From: Burkholderia latens
GTDB lineage: Bacteria; Pseudomonadota; Gammaproteobacteria; Burkholderiales; Burkholderiaceae
NCBI RefSeq assembly: GCF_902499045.1
Contig: NZ_CABVPL010000021.1
Coordinates: forward strand, 1 to 64,000
Reading direction: 5' to 3'
Length of the DNA stretch: 64,000 nucleotides
In this document: piece after piece, positions 44,183 to 52,314 of the stretch
How positions within the stretch are numbered: position 1 is the first letter of the stretch
How the letters are laid out: each line of letters begins with the position of its first letter
The notes under the pieces: model-generated
The model's database searches: none
What the model saw: the letters and a program-made list of their open reading frames with translations, nothing else
What the model was told of the DNA's origin: nothing
Program-made: the position numbers and the translations under genes

Positions 44183-45856
44183 TCAGATCGACGGCGCCGC
44201 GCTCAGCACGGTGCCTTGCGTCGGATCGAGATACAGCGGCGCCGTGTTCGGCTTCGACGCGAAGTCGAACAGCCCGCGCAGGTCGCCCGCCGTCGCATCG
44301 AACGAACCGCCGCCGATGCGCTGGCCGCCGAGCCAGTTGTCCTCGATGAAGCGCACGACGGACGCCTGGTCGATCAGCGTGTGGTCGACGTAGTTCTGCT
44401 TCGCGTATGGCGAGATCACGACGAGCGGGATGCGCACGCCCGGGCCGCAGCGGCCGTTCACCGTTCCGCCGTTCACGCCGGTGGTGCCGCCCGTGCCGCA
44501 CTTGCCGTTGCCGTTGACCTGATCGACGGCGTCGGACGATGCATGCGTCGGCGTCGTGTACGCATGGTCGTACCAGCCGTCCGAGTCGTCATAGGTGACG
44601 ATCACGGCCGTGTTCTGCCAGTCGGGCTGCTGCTGCAGGAAGTTGACGACCTTCGTGACGAACGCCTGCTCGTCGAGCGGATCCGAGTAGCCCGCGTGCC
44701 CGTCCTGCGCGGCCGGCGCCTTCAGGAAGCTGACCGACGGGAAGTTGCCGGCCTTCACGGCCGCGAAGAAGTCGTCGGTGTCGTACTGGTGGTTCGCCGG
44801 TTCGGGCGTCTTGCCGTCGGCTTCGACGCTCGAGCCGATCGCCGCGACCGAACTCGGGCGCGTGTGCTGCGGGTTCGCGGTCGACGCGTAGTACTGGAAC
44901 CAGTTGTGGTGCGGGATGTAGTCGGCCGTCGCGGCGTTCACGGCAGTGGCGACGGTGCTGCGGTTGCAGCCGGTCGTGCCGTTGCTGTTGGTCGTCGACA
45001 GGTTGAAGCCGCCCATGAAGCCGCCCCACGTGATCTTCGCCGCGTTCAGCAAGTCGCCGATGTTCTTGCCGCTCATCATCGCCTGATCGGTCGTGCTGGA
45101 ACACACGTCGTAGCCCGGATCGACGTCGTTGATCATCGTGAAGCCGCCCTGGCCGTCGTTGATGTAGTACGAGCTGGCGGCGAGCGTCGACGGCTGCTTC
45201 GACGTCTTGACGATCTGCATTCCGTTGGTCTGACCCGACACGACGTTCAGCGCGCCCGGCGTCGATGGCCCGTAGACCGTCGTATACGCGTTGTCGCTCA
45301 TCGCGAAGCGCTGCGCATAGTTCCACAGCGCGGTGACGGTGTTGCCGTCGAAGTAGCCCATCACCTGGCCCTTCGTGCCGAACGCGCCGGCGCCGCCGGA
45401 CGAGCCCTTGCCGGTGTATTTCGGAAACAGGTCGGCGAGGCCGTTGTCCTCGGCCTGCTGCTCGGCCGTGTACGCGTGGTTCTGGTCGGCAGTCGCGGCC
45501 TGCGTGCGGTCGAGGCGGAACGGGTTCGCGGCGTCCGCGCCGTTGGCCGTGTTCGTGAAGTTCGGGTTCGCGGTGAGCAGCGTGTCCGTCAGCCCGTTGA
45601 TCGCCGGCGTGCCGGCCTTCGCGGTGAACGCCGGTTCGCCGGCCGGGTTCGCCGCATTCGGATACGTGCCGAAGTAGTGGTCGAACGACACGTTTTCGCC
45701 GTAGATGACGACGACGTGCTTGATCGGCGTGGCGGTCTGCAGTGCGTCCTGCGACGACACGGGAGGCGTCGACGTGGGATCGTCGCTGCCGCCGCAGGCG
45801 AACAGCGCCAGCGCTGCACCGGCGCAGGCAGTGACGAGCAAGGCTTGACGGAACAT
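44183..45856 (-). CDS. AcpA/phospholipase C-type phosphoesterase lipoprotein
   Basis: 557 aa. The N-terminus (MFRQALLVTACAGAALALFACGGSD... first 20 shown in part) ends at a lipobox-like FAC, so it is likely a lipoprotein. The phosphoesterase (PF04185-type) core starts with IKHVVVIYGENVSFDHYFGT. Further metal-site motifs are NDVDPGYD, DGWYDHAY and GPGVRIPLVVISPYAK. Members are acid phosphatases or phosphocholine-cleaving phospholipases C at the cell surface; which activity applies is not clear. The start MFRQALL is taken because the signal peptide begins there. Confidence 0.88.
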   Translation of the reverse strand: MFRQALLVTACAGAALALFACGGSDDPTSTPPVSSQDALQTATPIKHVVVIYGENVSFDHYFGTYPNAANPAGEPAFTAKAGTPAINGLTDTLLTANPNFTNTANGADAANPFRLDRTQAATADQNHAYTAEQQAEDNGLADLFPKYTGKGSSGGAGAFGTKGQVMGYFDGNTVTALWNYAQRFAMSDNAYTTVYGPSTPGALNVVSGQTNGMQIVKTSKQPSTLAASSYYINDGQGGFTMINDVDPGYDVCSSTTDQAMMSGKNIGDLLNAAKITWGGFMGGFNLSTTNSNGTTGCNRSTVATAVNAATADYIPHHNWFQYYASTANPQHTRPSSVAAIGSSVEADGKTPEPANHQYDTDDFFAAVKAGNFPSVSFLKAPAAQDGHAGYSDPLDEQAFVTKVVNFLQQQPDWQNTAVIVTYDDSDGWYDHAYTTPTHASSDAVDQVNGNGKCGTGGTTGVNGGTVNGRCGPGVRIPLVVISPYAKQNYVDHTLIDQASVVRFIEDNWLGGQRIGGGSFDATAGDLRGLFDFASKPNTAPLYLDPTQGTVLSAAPSI

Positions 45857-46175
45857 CGGGAAACTCCAGGCTAAGGTCATCGATGGTGGAGAACGGCCCC
45901 GTCGCCGTGTCGGTTCGGCGCGGAGCGCGCGAGGGAGCACGCGCATTGGAACAGCCGCGTATGAAGATATGGGGACGGAGTGTTTTCGCGACGGTTGCGC
46001 TGCGGTATCGGTTTCATTACGACCCGGTGCGATGCGAAAGAGAACGGAAAGGGCCAGACCGTCTGCAATTTCGCCGTCACATGCCGCCGTGTGCCGGATG
46101 TGGCGGCGCAAGCGGCTCGGGACGGAAAGGGCGAGCCGTGGCCGGGACGTGTTCGGGGCGCCATGCGTCGCTTTT
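45857..46175. other. Intergenic region upstream of the EamA gene
   Basis: About 320 bp between two divergent genes, with the phosphoesterase promoter on the minus strand. No gene is supported: short open frames here have no ribosome site. The right end leads into a strong promoter for the EamA-type gene. Confidence 0.4.
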
Positions 46176-46204
46176 TTGACAATCCGGTGACGCATTCATA
46201 CGAT
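46176..46204 (+). promoter_or_regulatory. Near-consensus sigma70 promoter
   Basis: TTGACA (46176-46181) and TACGAT (46199-46204) are separated by exactly 17 bp. The -35 is a perfect match and the -10 differs at two positions. Transcription would start near 46211. An ATG at 46203 overlaps the -10, so it cannot be the start of the next gene. The GTG at 46254, with GAGG upstream, is therefore the likely start. Confidence 0.75.
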
Positions 46205-46253
46205 GAACGCCTGCCGCGCGCCGCGCGGCCTCCGACCGTCATCGAGGTCCCGC

Positions 46254-47111
46254 GTGCCGATCCCCGTTCTGTTTGCCGTTCTGTGCGCGGCGTTCCTGCA
46301 CGCATCATGGAATGCGCTGGTTCGCAGCAGCGGCGACCGGCTGCGCTCGGCCACGGTGCTACAGATCGCGATCGGGCTGTTCGCGCTGCTGTTCCTGCCT
46401 GCCGCCGCGCCTATCACGCCGGCGAGCTGGTTCTACGTCGTCGCTTCGGCCGCGCTTCACGTCGTCTATACGCTGCTGCTCGTCCGCGCTTACGAGCACG
46501 GCGACCTGAGCGTCGCGTACCCGGTCGCGCGCGGCACCGCGCCGCTGCTGGTCACGCTCGGGGCGGCGGCGTTCGCGGGCGAGCGCCTGAACATCGGCGC
46601 GCAATGCGGGCTCGTGCTGATCTGCGCGGGCATCATGGCGATCGGGCTGGAACGCGGGCGCGGCGCGAAACACCGGATGATGCAGGTGCTGCCGACCGCT
46701 TTCGCGACCGGCGTGTCGATCGCGGCGTACAGCGTGGTCGACGGAATCGGCGTGCGGGAGAGCGGCAGCACGGTCGGCTATACCGCGTGGATGTTCGTGC
46801 TGACGGGCGCGACGATGGCCGCGTACTACCGGCTGCGGGCGGGGCCGTTGCGGCTGACGCAGGATGTCGGCGAGACGGCGAAGGCCGCCTGCGGCGGCGT
46901 GTTCGCGGCGCTCGCGTACGGCATCGTGATCTGGGCGATGGATCGCGCGCCGATGGGGCCGGTGTCGGCGCTGCGCGAAACGAGCGTGGTGTTCGCGGCG
47001 CTGATCGCGCGCGTCTATCTCGGCGAGCGGCTGACGCCGCGTCGGGCGGGCGGGTGCCTGGTGATTGCGTGCGGCGCGCTATTGATCAGTGCGTTCGACG
47101 CGGGGCACTGA
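46254..47111 (+). CDS. EamA/DMT family transporter
   Basis: 285 aa, ten hydrophobic helices in two repeated EamA units (drug/metabolite transporter superfamily). The first helix begins right after the start (VLFAVLCAAFLHASWNALVR), and the end of each unit shows the family pattern (VAYPVARGTAPLLVTLGAA and ALRETSVVFAALIARVYLGE). The substrate is unknown; exporters of amino acids or metabolites are common. The GTG start is chosen because the upstream promoter rules out the ATG at 46203. Confidence 0.85.
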   Translation: MPIPVLFAVLCAAFLHASWNALVRSSGDRLRSATVLQIAIGLFALLFLPAAAPITPASWFYVVASAALHVVYTLLLVRAYEHGDLSVAYPVARGTAPLLVTLGAAAFAGERLNIGAQCGLVLICAGIMAIGLERGRGAKHRMMQVLPTAFATGVSIAAYSVVDGIGVRESGSTVGYTAWMFVLTGATMAAYYRLRAGPLRLTQDVGETAKAACGGVFAALAYGIVIWAMDRAPMGPVSALRETSVVFAALIARVYLGERLTPRRAGGCLVIACGALLISAFDAGH

Positions 47112-47159
47112 GCACGGCCGCCGCGCAACGTGCCGGCCGGCGTCGCGCGAGCCGCCGCG

Positions 47160-47633
47160 TCAACTCTCCACCGGCATCGCACTCGTGCACTTGATCTCGT
47201 CGAGACACACGCTCGAATGCACGCCGCTCACGCCGGGAATGCGCATCAGCGTCTCGAGCAGGAACGTGGACAGCCCTTTGAGATCGTGCGCGACGACCTT
47301 CAGCACGTAGTCGATGTCGCCCGTCACCGAAAAACATTCCTGGATCTGTGCGAGGTCCGACACGAGCTTCTGGAACTTCGACAGGTCGCGGATATGCCCG
47401 CGCTCCATCGTCACATGCACGAACGCGGTGACGCCGAACCCGAGCGTGTCGGGGCACAGACGGGTTTCGTAACGGCGGATCGCGCCGATCTCCTCGAGCC
47501 GTCGATGGCGCCGCAACGTCTGCGCGGGTGACAGGCCGACGGCCTTCGCCAGGTCGAGATTCGACGCGCGGCCGTTCTCCTGCAACACCGACAGCAACTG
47601 GCGATCGATGCGATCGAGAACCGGTTCAGGCAT
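47160..47633 (-). CDS. Lrp/AsnC family transcriptional regulator
   Basis: 157 aa. N-terminal HTH (residues 5-60; ASNLDLAKAVGLSPAQTLRR) and C-terminal RAM domain (TGDIDYVLKVVAHDLKGL). It is divergent from an AroP-type permease and TyrB-type aminotransferase, with 321 bp between. Its role is probably control of aromatic amino-acid uptake and turnover in response to the amino acid. Two palindromes in the gap are candidate sites. It starts at MPEPVLDR. Confidence 0.92.
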   Translation of the reverse strand: MPEPVLDRIDRQLLSVLQENGRASNLDLAKAVGLSPAQTLRRHRRLEEIGAIRRYETRLCPDTLGFGVTAFVHVTMERGHIRDLSKFQKLVSDLAQIQECFSVTGDIDYVLKVVAHDLKGLSTFLLETLMRIPGVSGVHSSVCLDEIKCTSAMPVES

Positions 47634-47658
47634 TTTTGTTTCCTCATCTGTCTCCCGG

Positions 47659-47710
47659 ATGCAATCTTATCTCATAATGTAGGGTTTGCATGAGCGGGTT
47701 ACGCAACCCG
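47659..47710. promoter_or_regulatory. Candidate Lrp-type sites upstream of aroP-like gene
   Basis: Two symmetric elements lie close to the Lrp-type gene start. ATGCAA-N21-TTGCAT (47659-47691) encloses an AT-rich core with the -10-like CATAAT. CGGGTT-ACGC-AACCCG (47695-47710) is a perfect 6-4-6 dyad. Lrp-family proteins bind such dyads around AT-rich DNA, and the position allows autoregulation and control of the divergent permease operon. Confidence 0.5.
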
Positions 47711-47954
47711 ATTTCGCCGTCGCGACGCTAAACTGACGCCGGATTTTCGTGTGCGGCCGCAGCACTGCGGGCGGCAGCGACGGTCGGCGGCCGGTCTGGC
47801 GGGCCCGCGGACAGGGAATCGGGCGTCGTCGCACGAAGATTGCAGTCCCCAACCCGGCGGCCCCACGAACGGCCGCCGGCACAGTAAAAACAGCGCCCGG
47901 CACACCGAGGCGCGCCGCACCGCTTCCGGCGGAGGCGGACAGAGTGGAGAAGAC
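47711..47954. other. Long leader upstream of the aromatic permease gene
   Basis: About 245 bp with no supported gene. It contains purine-rich GGCGGAGGCGGACAGAGTGGAGAAG just before the permease start, including its ribosome site GGAGAAG. The length leaves room for an mRNA leader; no riboswitch consensus was recognised. Confidence 0.35.
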
Positions 47955-49340
47955 ATGGTTTCTGGAAACGACAAGGACGGCCTGAAGCGGGGGCTGAAGA
48001 ACCGGCACATCCAGCTGATCGCGCTCGGCGGCGCGCTCGGCACGGGGCTCTTCCTCGGCATCGCGCAGACGATCAAGATGGCCGGCCCGTCCGTGCTGCT
48101 CGGCTACGCGGTGGCCGGCGTCGTCGCGTTCTTCATCATGCGCCAGCTCGGCGAGATGGTCGTCGACGAGCCCGTTGCCGGCTCGTTCAGCTACTTCGCC
48201 GACAAATACGTCGGCCACTTCACCGGCTTCCTGTCCGGCTGGAACTACTGGGTGCTGTACATCCTCGTCAGCATGGCCGAGCTGTCGGCCGTCGGGATCT
48301 ACGTGCAGTACTGGTGGCCCGGCGTGCCGACCTGGGTGTCGGCGCTGGTGTTCTTCGTCGCGATCAACCTGCTGAACCTGGCCAGCGTGAAATCGTACGG
48401 CGAGACGGAATTCTGGTTCTCGATCATCAAGGTCGCCGCGATCGTCGGGATGATCGGCTTCGGCGGCTGGTTGCTCGTGAGCGGCCATGCGGGGCCGCAG
48501 GCGAGCATCGCGAACCTGTGGCAGCACGGCGGGTTCTTCCCGAACGGCGTGTCGGGGCTCGTGATGTCGATGGCGGCGATCATGTTCTCGTTCGGCGGAC
48601 TCGAGCTGATCGGGATCACCGCGGCCGAGGCCGACGATCCGAAGCACAGCATTCCGCGCGCGACGAACCAGGTGATCTACCGGATCCTGATTTTCTACAT
48701 CGGCGCGCTGGCCGTGCTGCTGTCGCTGTATCCGTGGGAGAAGGTCGTGACCGGCGGCAGCCCGTTCGTGCTGATCTTCCATGCGCTGAGCAGCAACGTC
48801 GTCGCGAACGTGCTGAACGTCGTCGTGCTGACGGCCGCGCTGTCGGTCTACAACAGCGGCGTGTACAGCAACAGCCGGATGCTGTTCGGCCTCGCGAAGC
48901 AGGGCAACGCGCCGAAGGTGCTGTGCTCGGTCAACAAGCGCGGCATTCCGCTCGCCGCGCTCGGCGCGTCGGCGCTCGCGACCGGCGTGTGCGTGCTGGT
49001 CAACTACTTCATGCCGGGCAAGGCGTTCGAGGTGCTGATGGGCCTCGTCGTGTCGGCGCTGATCATCAACTGGGCGATGATCACGCTGATCCACCTGAAG
49101 TTCCGCCAGGCCAAGCGCGTCGCCGGGGAGCAGACTTCGTTCCGCAGTCTGGGCTATCCTTTCACGAATTACCTGTGCCTGGCCTTCATGGCCGGCATTC
49201 TCGTCGTGATGTACCTGACGCCGGACCTTCGCCTGTCTGTGTACCTGATCCCCGTATGGCTCGCGGTGCTCGCGATCGGGTATCGCTTCCGTCAGAAGAA
49301 TGCCGGCTACGCGTTGCGCGACCGCGCGTCCGCGCGCTGA
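47955..49340 (+). CDS. Amino-acid permease, AroP/PheP-like
   Basis: 461 aa, AAT family of the APC superfamily with twelve helices. The N-terminal signature LKNRHIQLIALGGALGTGLF and the following AGPSVLLGYAVAGVVAFFIM are standard. FGGLELIGITAAEADDPKHS is in TM6-loop. It imports amino acids with protons. Aromatic specificity is suggested by the next gene, a TyrB-type aminotransferase, 52 bp downstream and probably co-transcribed. The start MVSGNDK follows GGAGAAGAC. Confidence 0.9.
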   Translation: MVSGNDKDGLKRGLKNRHIQLIALGGALGTGLFLGIAQTIKMAGPSVLLGYAVAGVVAFFIMRQLGEMVVDEPVAGSFSYFADKYVGHFTGFLSGWNYWVLYILVSMAELSAVGIYVQYWWPGVPTWVSALVFFVAINLLNLASVKSYGETEFWFSIIKVAAIVGMIGFGGWLLVSGHAGPQASIANLWQHGGFFPNGVSGLVMSMAAIMFSFGGLELIGITAAEADDPKHSIPRATNQVIYRILIFYIGALAVLLSLYPWEKVVTGGSPFVLIFHALSSNVVANVLNVVVLTAALSVYNSGVYSNSRMLFGLAKQGNAPKVLCSVNKRGIPLAALGASALATGVCVLVNYFMPGKAFEVLMGLVVSALIINWAMITLIHLKFRQAKRVAGEQTSFRSLGYPFTNYLCLAFMAGILVVMYLTPDLRLSVYLIPVWLAVLAIGYRFRQKNAGYALRDRASAR

Positions 49341-49392
49341 CCCCACCGGCACAGGCACCCCGACCACTGTTCCAAACGAGACCGACATAGCC

Positions 49393-50595
49393 ATGTTCGA
49401 ACACATCGACGCGTACCCGGGCGATCCGATCCTGACGCTCAACGAGAACTTCCAGAAAGATCCGCGCGATCGGAAGGTCAACCTGAGCATCGGCATCTAT
49501 TTCGATGCCGAAGGCCGGATTCCGGTGATGGACGCCGTGCGCGAAGCCGAAACCGCGTTGCAGCGCGATCTCGGTCCGAAGCCGTATCTGCCGATGGTCG
49601 GCCTCGCCGCGTATCGCGATGCCGTGCAGGCGCTCGTGTTCGGCGCCGATCATCCGGCGCGCGCGGCCGGCCGCATCGCGACCGTGCAGACGCTCGGCGG
49701 CTCCGGCGCGCTGAAGGTCGGCGCGGATTTCCTGAAGCGCTACTTTCCGGACGCACAGGTGTGGCTGAGCGACCCGAGCTGGGAAAATCACCGCTTCATC
49801 TTCGAGCGCGCGGGCTTCACGGTGAACACGTATCCGTACTACGACGAAGCGACGGGCGGCCTGAAGTTCGACGCGATGCTCGCGGCGATCGACGCGCTGC
49901 CCGCACGCAGCGTCGTGCTGCTTCACGCGTGCTGCCATAACCCGACCGGCGTCGATCTCGACGAAGGGCAGTGGGAGAAGCTGATCGACGTGATCGACGC
50001 GCACGGGTTGCTGCCGTTCGTCGACATGGCGTACCAGGGCTTCGGCGCGGGCCTCGACGCGGACGCGTTCGCGGTGCGTGAGCTGGCTCGCCGCGGCGTG
50101 CCGGCGCTCGTCGCGAACTCGTTCTCGAAGAACTTCTCGCTGTACGGCGAGCGCGTCGGCGGGCTGAGCGTCGTCTGCGAGGATGCGGCGGCTGCCGAGC
50201 GCGTGCTGGGCCAGCTGGCCGGCGCGGTGCGCTCGAACTACAGCAACCCGCAGACCTACGGCGCGAAGGTCGTCGCGACCGTGCTCAACACGCCCGCGCT
50301 GCGCAAGCAATGGGAAGAAGAGCTCGCCGCGATGTGCCGCCGCATCGCGCGCATGCGCCAGTCGATCCACGACGGCCTGCGCGACCACGTCGGCGGCGAG
50401 GCACTCGCGCGCTACGTGAAGCAGCGCGGGATGTTCACGTACACGGGCCTGACCGAATCGCAGGTCGACGCGCTGCGCGAAGTGCACGGCGTGTATATCC
50501 TGCGTTCGGGCCGCATGTGCGTCGCGGGCCTGAACGATTCGAACGTCGGCATCGTCGCGGACGCGATCGGCAAGGTGCTGAAGAGCGGCGTCTGA
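49393..50595 (+). CDS. tyrB: Aromatic amino-acid aminotransferase
   Basis: 400 aa, class I aminotransferase (subgroup I-alpha). It interconverts tyrosine, phenylalanine or aspartate with 2-oxo acids using PLP. The PLP lysine is in NSFSKNFSLYGERVGG and the substrate-carboxylate Arg in SGRMCVAGLN. The wording FSLYGERVGGLSVVCED is closer to TyrB than to AspC. It follows the AroP-like permease, so uptake and first catabolic step are linked. Two hairpins follow, the second a strong terminator. Confidence 0.9.
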   Translation: MFEHIDAYPGDPILTLNENFQKDPRDRKVNLSIGIYFDAEGRIPVMDAVREAETALQRDLGPKPYLPMVGLAAYRDAVQALVFGADHPARAAGRIATVQTLGGSGALKVGADFLKRYFPDAQVWLSDPSWENHRFIFERAGFTVNTYPYYDEATGGLKFDAMLAAIDALPARSVVLLHACCHNPTGVDLDEGQWEKLIDVIDAHGLLPFVDMAYQGFGAGLDADAFAVRELARRGVPALVANSFSKNFSLYGERVGGLSVVCEDAAAAERVLGQLAGAVRSNYSNPQTYGAKVVATVLNTPALRKQWEEELAAMCRRIARMRQSIHDGLRDHVGGEALARYVKQRGMFTYTGLTESQVDALREVHGVYILRSGRMCVAGLNDSNVGIVADAIGKVLKSGV

Positions 50596-50619
50596 CCGGA
50601 GCGCCTGCAGGCGCTCCGG
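50596..50619. other. Perfect 24-bp palindrome after tyrB
   Basis: CCGGAGCGCC-TGCA-GGCGCTCCGG is fully self-complementary and begins directly after the tyrB stop codon. As RNA it would fold to a stable stem. With the terminator 15 bp further on it makes a tandem hairpin end that should protect the mRNA. Confidence 0.7.
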
Positions 50620-50632
50620 CGCCGTCGCCGAC

Positions 50633-50670
50633 ACCGGCTGTCTTCCACGCGGAGGCAGCCGGTTTTTTTT
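50633..50670 (+). terminator. Intrinsic terminator of the aroP-tyrB operon
   Basis: ACCGGCTG and CAGCCGGT form an 8-bp stem around a 15-nt loop, and eight T residues follow (50663-50670). This is a clear rho-independent terminator. Confidence 0.9.
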
Positions 50671-50737
50671 GCGCGCCGGCGGCGCGGCGTTACGATATGA
50701 CGGATCGAACGCATCGCATTCACGATGAAGGAGCGGC

Positions 50738-51136
50738 ATGGCAATTCGGATCGTACGGCTCGGCACGCCGCGCACGGCAGGCGAGGGCGTGAGGATCGGC
50801 ACGGTGCGGCGGCCGCCGCGCGGCGTCCCCAAGGCTGAATTCGCGACGCGCAACTACTATGATGTATGGTTGCCGACGCTGTCGCCGAGCGCCGAGCTCG
50901 TCGCGCAAGCGCAGGCTGCTGAAACCGACGCTGAATGGCGCGCGTTCGCGCGCCGCTTCCGTACGGAGATGGCGCAGGGCGACGCGCCGAAGGTGCTCGA
51001 TCTGCTCGCCGCGCTGTCGGCGACGAGCGCGTTCTCGATCGGCTGCTATTGCGACGACGAACGCCGCTGCCATCGCAGCGTGCTGCGCGAGTTGCTGGCG
51101 GAGCGCGGTGCGGCGATCGACGCCGGCGCGAGCTGA
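50738..51136 (+). CDS. DUF488 family protein
   Basis: 132 aa. It matches the DUF488 pattern: N-terminal GTPRTAGEGVRIGTVRRPPR, a central YYDVWLPTLSPS, and the C-terminal IGCYCDDERRCHRSVLRELL with clustered cysteine and histidine. The function is unknown. GGAGCGGC is the ribosome site. It precedes three other small genes on the same strand, ahead of a convergent fnr-type gene. Confidence 0.88.
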   Translation: MAIRIVRLGTPRTAGEGVRIGTVRRPPRGVPKAEFATRNYYDVWLPTLSPSAELVAQAQAAETDAEWRAFARRFRTEMAQGDAPKVLDLLAALSATSAFSIGCYCDDERRCHRSVLRELLAERGAAIDAGAS

Positions 51137-51189
51137 GCGCCAGCCGGGCCATGCGATGACGCGCCGCAACGTGCGGCGCAGCGAGCCCG

Positions 51190-51230
51190 TTGACGTGGGT
51201 CAAGCGTGCGGCGGCGCCGGCCGCTATGCT
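51190..51230 (+). promoter_or_regulatory. FNR-type box with class II promoter geometry
   Basis: TTGAC-GTGG-GTCAA (51190-51203) is a perfect dyad matching the FNR/Anr box TTGAY-N4-RTCAA. A -10-like TATGCT is at 51225-51230. A transcript starting near 51237-51238 would place the box centre at about -41, the standard class II activator position. The first gene downstream is the DUF1488 gene. A cysteine-bearing FNR is encoded about 1 kb away. Confidence 0.65.
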
Positions 51231-51273
51231 GATGTGATGGATATCACGTGTCCCGACGATGGCAGGCGAACAG

Positions 51274-51549
51274 ATGCAGATTGTCTTTCCACCGGAACCG
51301 CCCGAATATTGCGCACGCGATCTGGTCGTCGCGTTTTCGGCGCTGGTCGACGGCCGCTGCGTGCAGTGCGCGGTCACGGCCGAAGCGCTGGAAGACCATT
51401 TCGGCGCGCCGTCGCTGCTCGAACGCGACTTGCTGGATGCGTTCGAAGCGCATCGGCCGGCGATCGAGGCGATGGCACGACGAATGCTCGATGAAATCGG
51501 CGGCCGGCCGGTGCTGCTGCACAGCGGTCATTTCCGGATCGGCGTCTGA
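51274..51549 (+). CDS. DUF1488 family protein
   Basis: 91 aa in the form starting MQIVFPPEPPEY; an upstream ATG at 51259 would add five residues but lacks a ribosome site, while GGCAGGCG precedes the chosen start. The domain is short, alpha-beta, with LVVAFSALVDGRCVQCAVTA and a helix LLDAFEAHRPAIEAMARRML. The function is unknown. An FNR-type promoter precedes it, so it is probably induced at low oxygen. The next gene follows after 16 bp. Confidence 0.75.
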   Translation: MQIVFPPEPPEYCARDLVVAFSALVDGRCVQCAVTAEALEDHFGAPSLLERDLLDAFEAHRPAIEAMARRMLDEIGGRPVLLHSGHFRIGV

Positions 51550-51565
51550 TACCGCAGGAGGGCGC

Positions 51566-51805
51566 ATGACACTGCAAGGCACGCTTCATGAACGCGACTG
51601 GTCGGTCGAAATCGAGACGCGGCCGTGCGGATCCGGCGAGTTCCGCTGTCGCGTGTCGGTCGAGCACGGCTCGGGGCCCGCGCGTTTTCATCATACGTTC
51701 GAGCACAGTCACGCGTACGCGACCGAGCACGAGGCGGCGATCGAAGGGCTGCGCGCCGGGATGACGTGGATCGAAATGAAGGCATCGCAGACGTTCAGCG
51801 TATGA
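51566..51805 (+). CDS. Hypothetical protein (79 aa)
   Basis: No family is recognised with confidence. The sequence alternates polar and hydrophobic residues (WSVEIETRPCGSGEFRCRVS), suggesting a small beta-sheet protein, with a C-terminal helix containing EHEAAIEGLRAGMTWIE. There is no signal peptide or membrane segment, so it should be cytosolic. GCAGGAGGGCGC is a strong ribosome site, and the 16-bp gap to the DUF1488 gene implies one transcript. Confidence 0.7.
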   Translation: MTLQGTLHERDWSVEIETRPCGSGEFRCRVSVEHGSGPARFHHTFEHSHAYATEHEAAIEGLRAGMTWIEMKASQTFSV

Positions 51806-51957
51806 GCGGCTTCACGCCGGCGGATGCGGGGCGCACGGCTGCATCCAGCGCCGCGCGGCGCGATACGCATGATGCGCGGTTCCGCCGCGCACGGAACCGA
51901 CACACACTGGAACAGGTAACGCGGTCGACGGCGTGCGGCCCCATCAGGAGAAACGAC

Positions 51958-52296
51958 ATGGGCGTGGGCATGCAGATCGTCTGCGTCGGATTCGCGGGTT
52001 CCGCCGCGCTCGAAGCGGAAGCGGGCGCGCAGCTGGTGCGGCTCGAACGATTCCGCGCGCGGCTCGACGATTGCCGTCTGGAGATCGAATCGCGGCCGAC
52101 CGCCGACGGCGGCCGCGCATACGACGTGCGGCTCGAGCTGCTGACGAACGATCGTGCGCCGGTATCGCTGTCATCCAGCACCAGCGGCGACGTGAACGAC
52201 GCGATCCGCCGCGCGTTCGCGCAGGCCGAGGCGGCGCTGTCCGCGTGGCAGGCGGGGGAGCCCGGCGCGGCGGGGTTGCGGGCGGTCACGCGGTAA
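51958..52296 (+). CDS. HPF/S30AE-like small protein (tentative)
   Basis: 112 aa. MQIVCVGF, then a helix AGAQLVRLERFRARLDDCRL, strands EIESRPTADGGRAYDVRLEL and a second helix DAIRRAFAQAEAALSAW. This beta-alpha-beta-beta-beta-alpha plan matches ribosome hibernation factors (HPF/RaiA), and several positions recall that family. It could bind and idle ribosomes under low oxygen or starvation, which is inference. AGGAGAAACGAC precedes the ATG. It is convergent with the fnr-type gene. Confidence 0.65.
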   Translation: MGVGMQIVCVGFAGSAALEAEAGAQLVRLERFRARLDDCRLEIESRPTADGGRAYDVRLELLTNDRAPVSLSSSTSGDVNDAIRRAFAQAEAALSAWQAGEPGAAGLRAVTR

Positions 52297-52314
52297 CGCG
52301 TGCCGCGCGGTGCG

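Noticed and set aside
46203-46253. ATG start for the EamA gene at 46203
   Set aside because: It falls inside the -10 element of a near-consensus promoter, so the transcript would begin after it.
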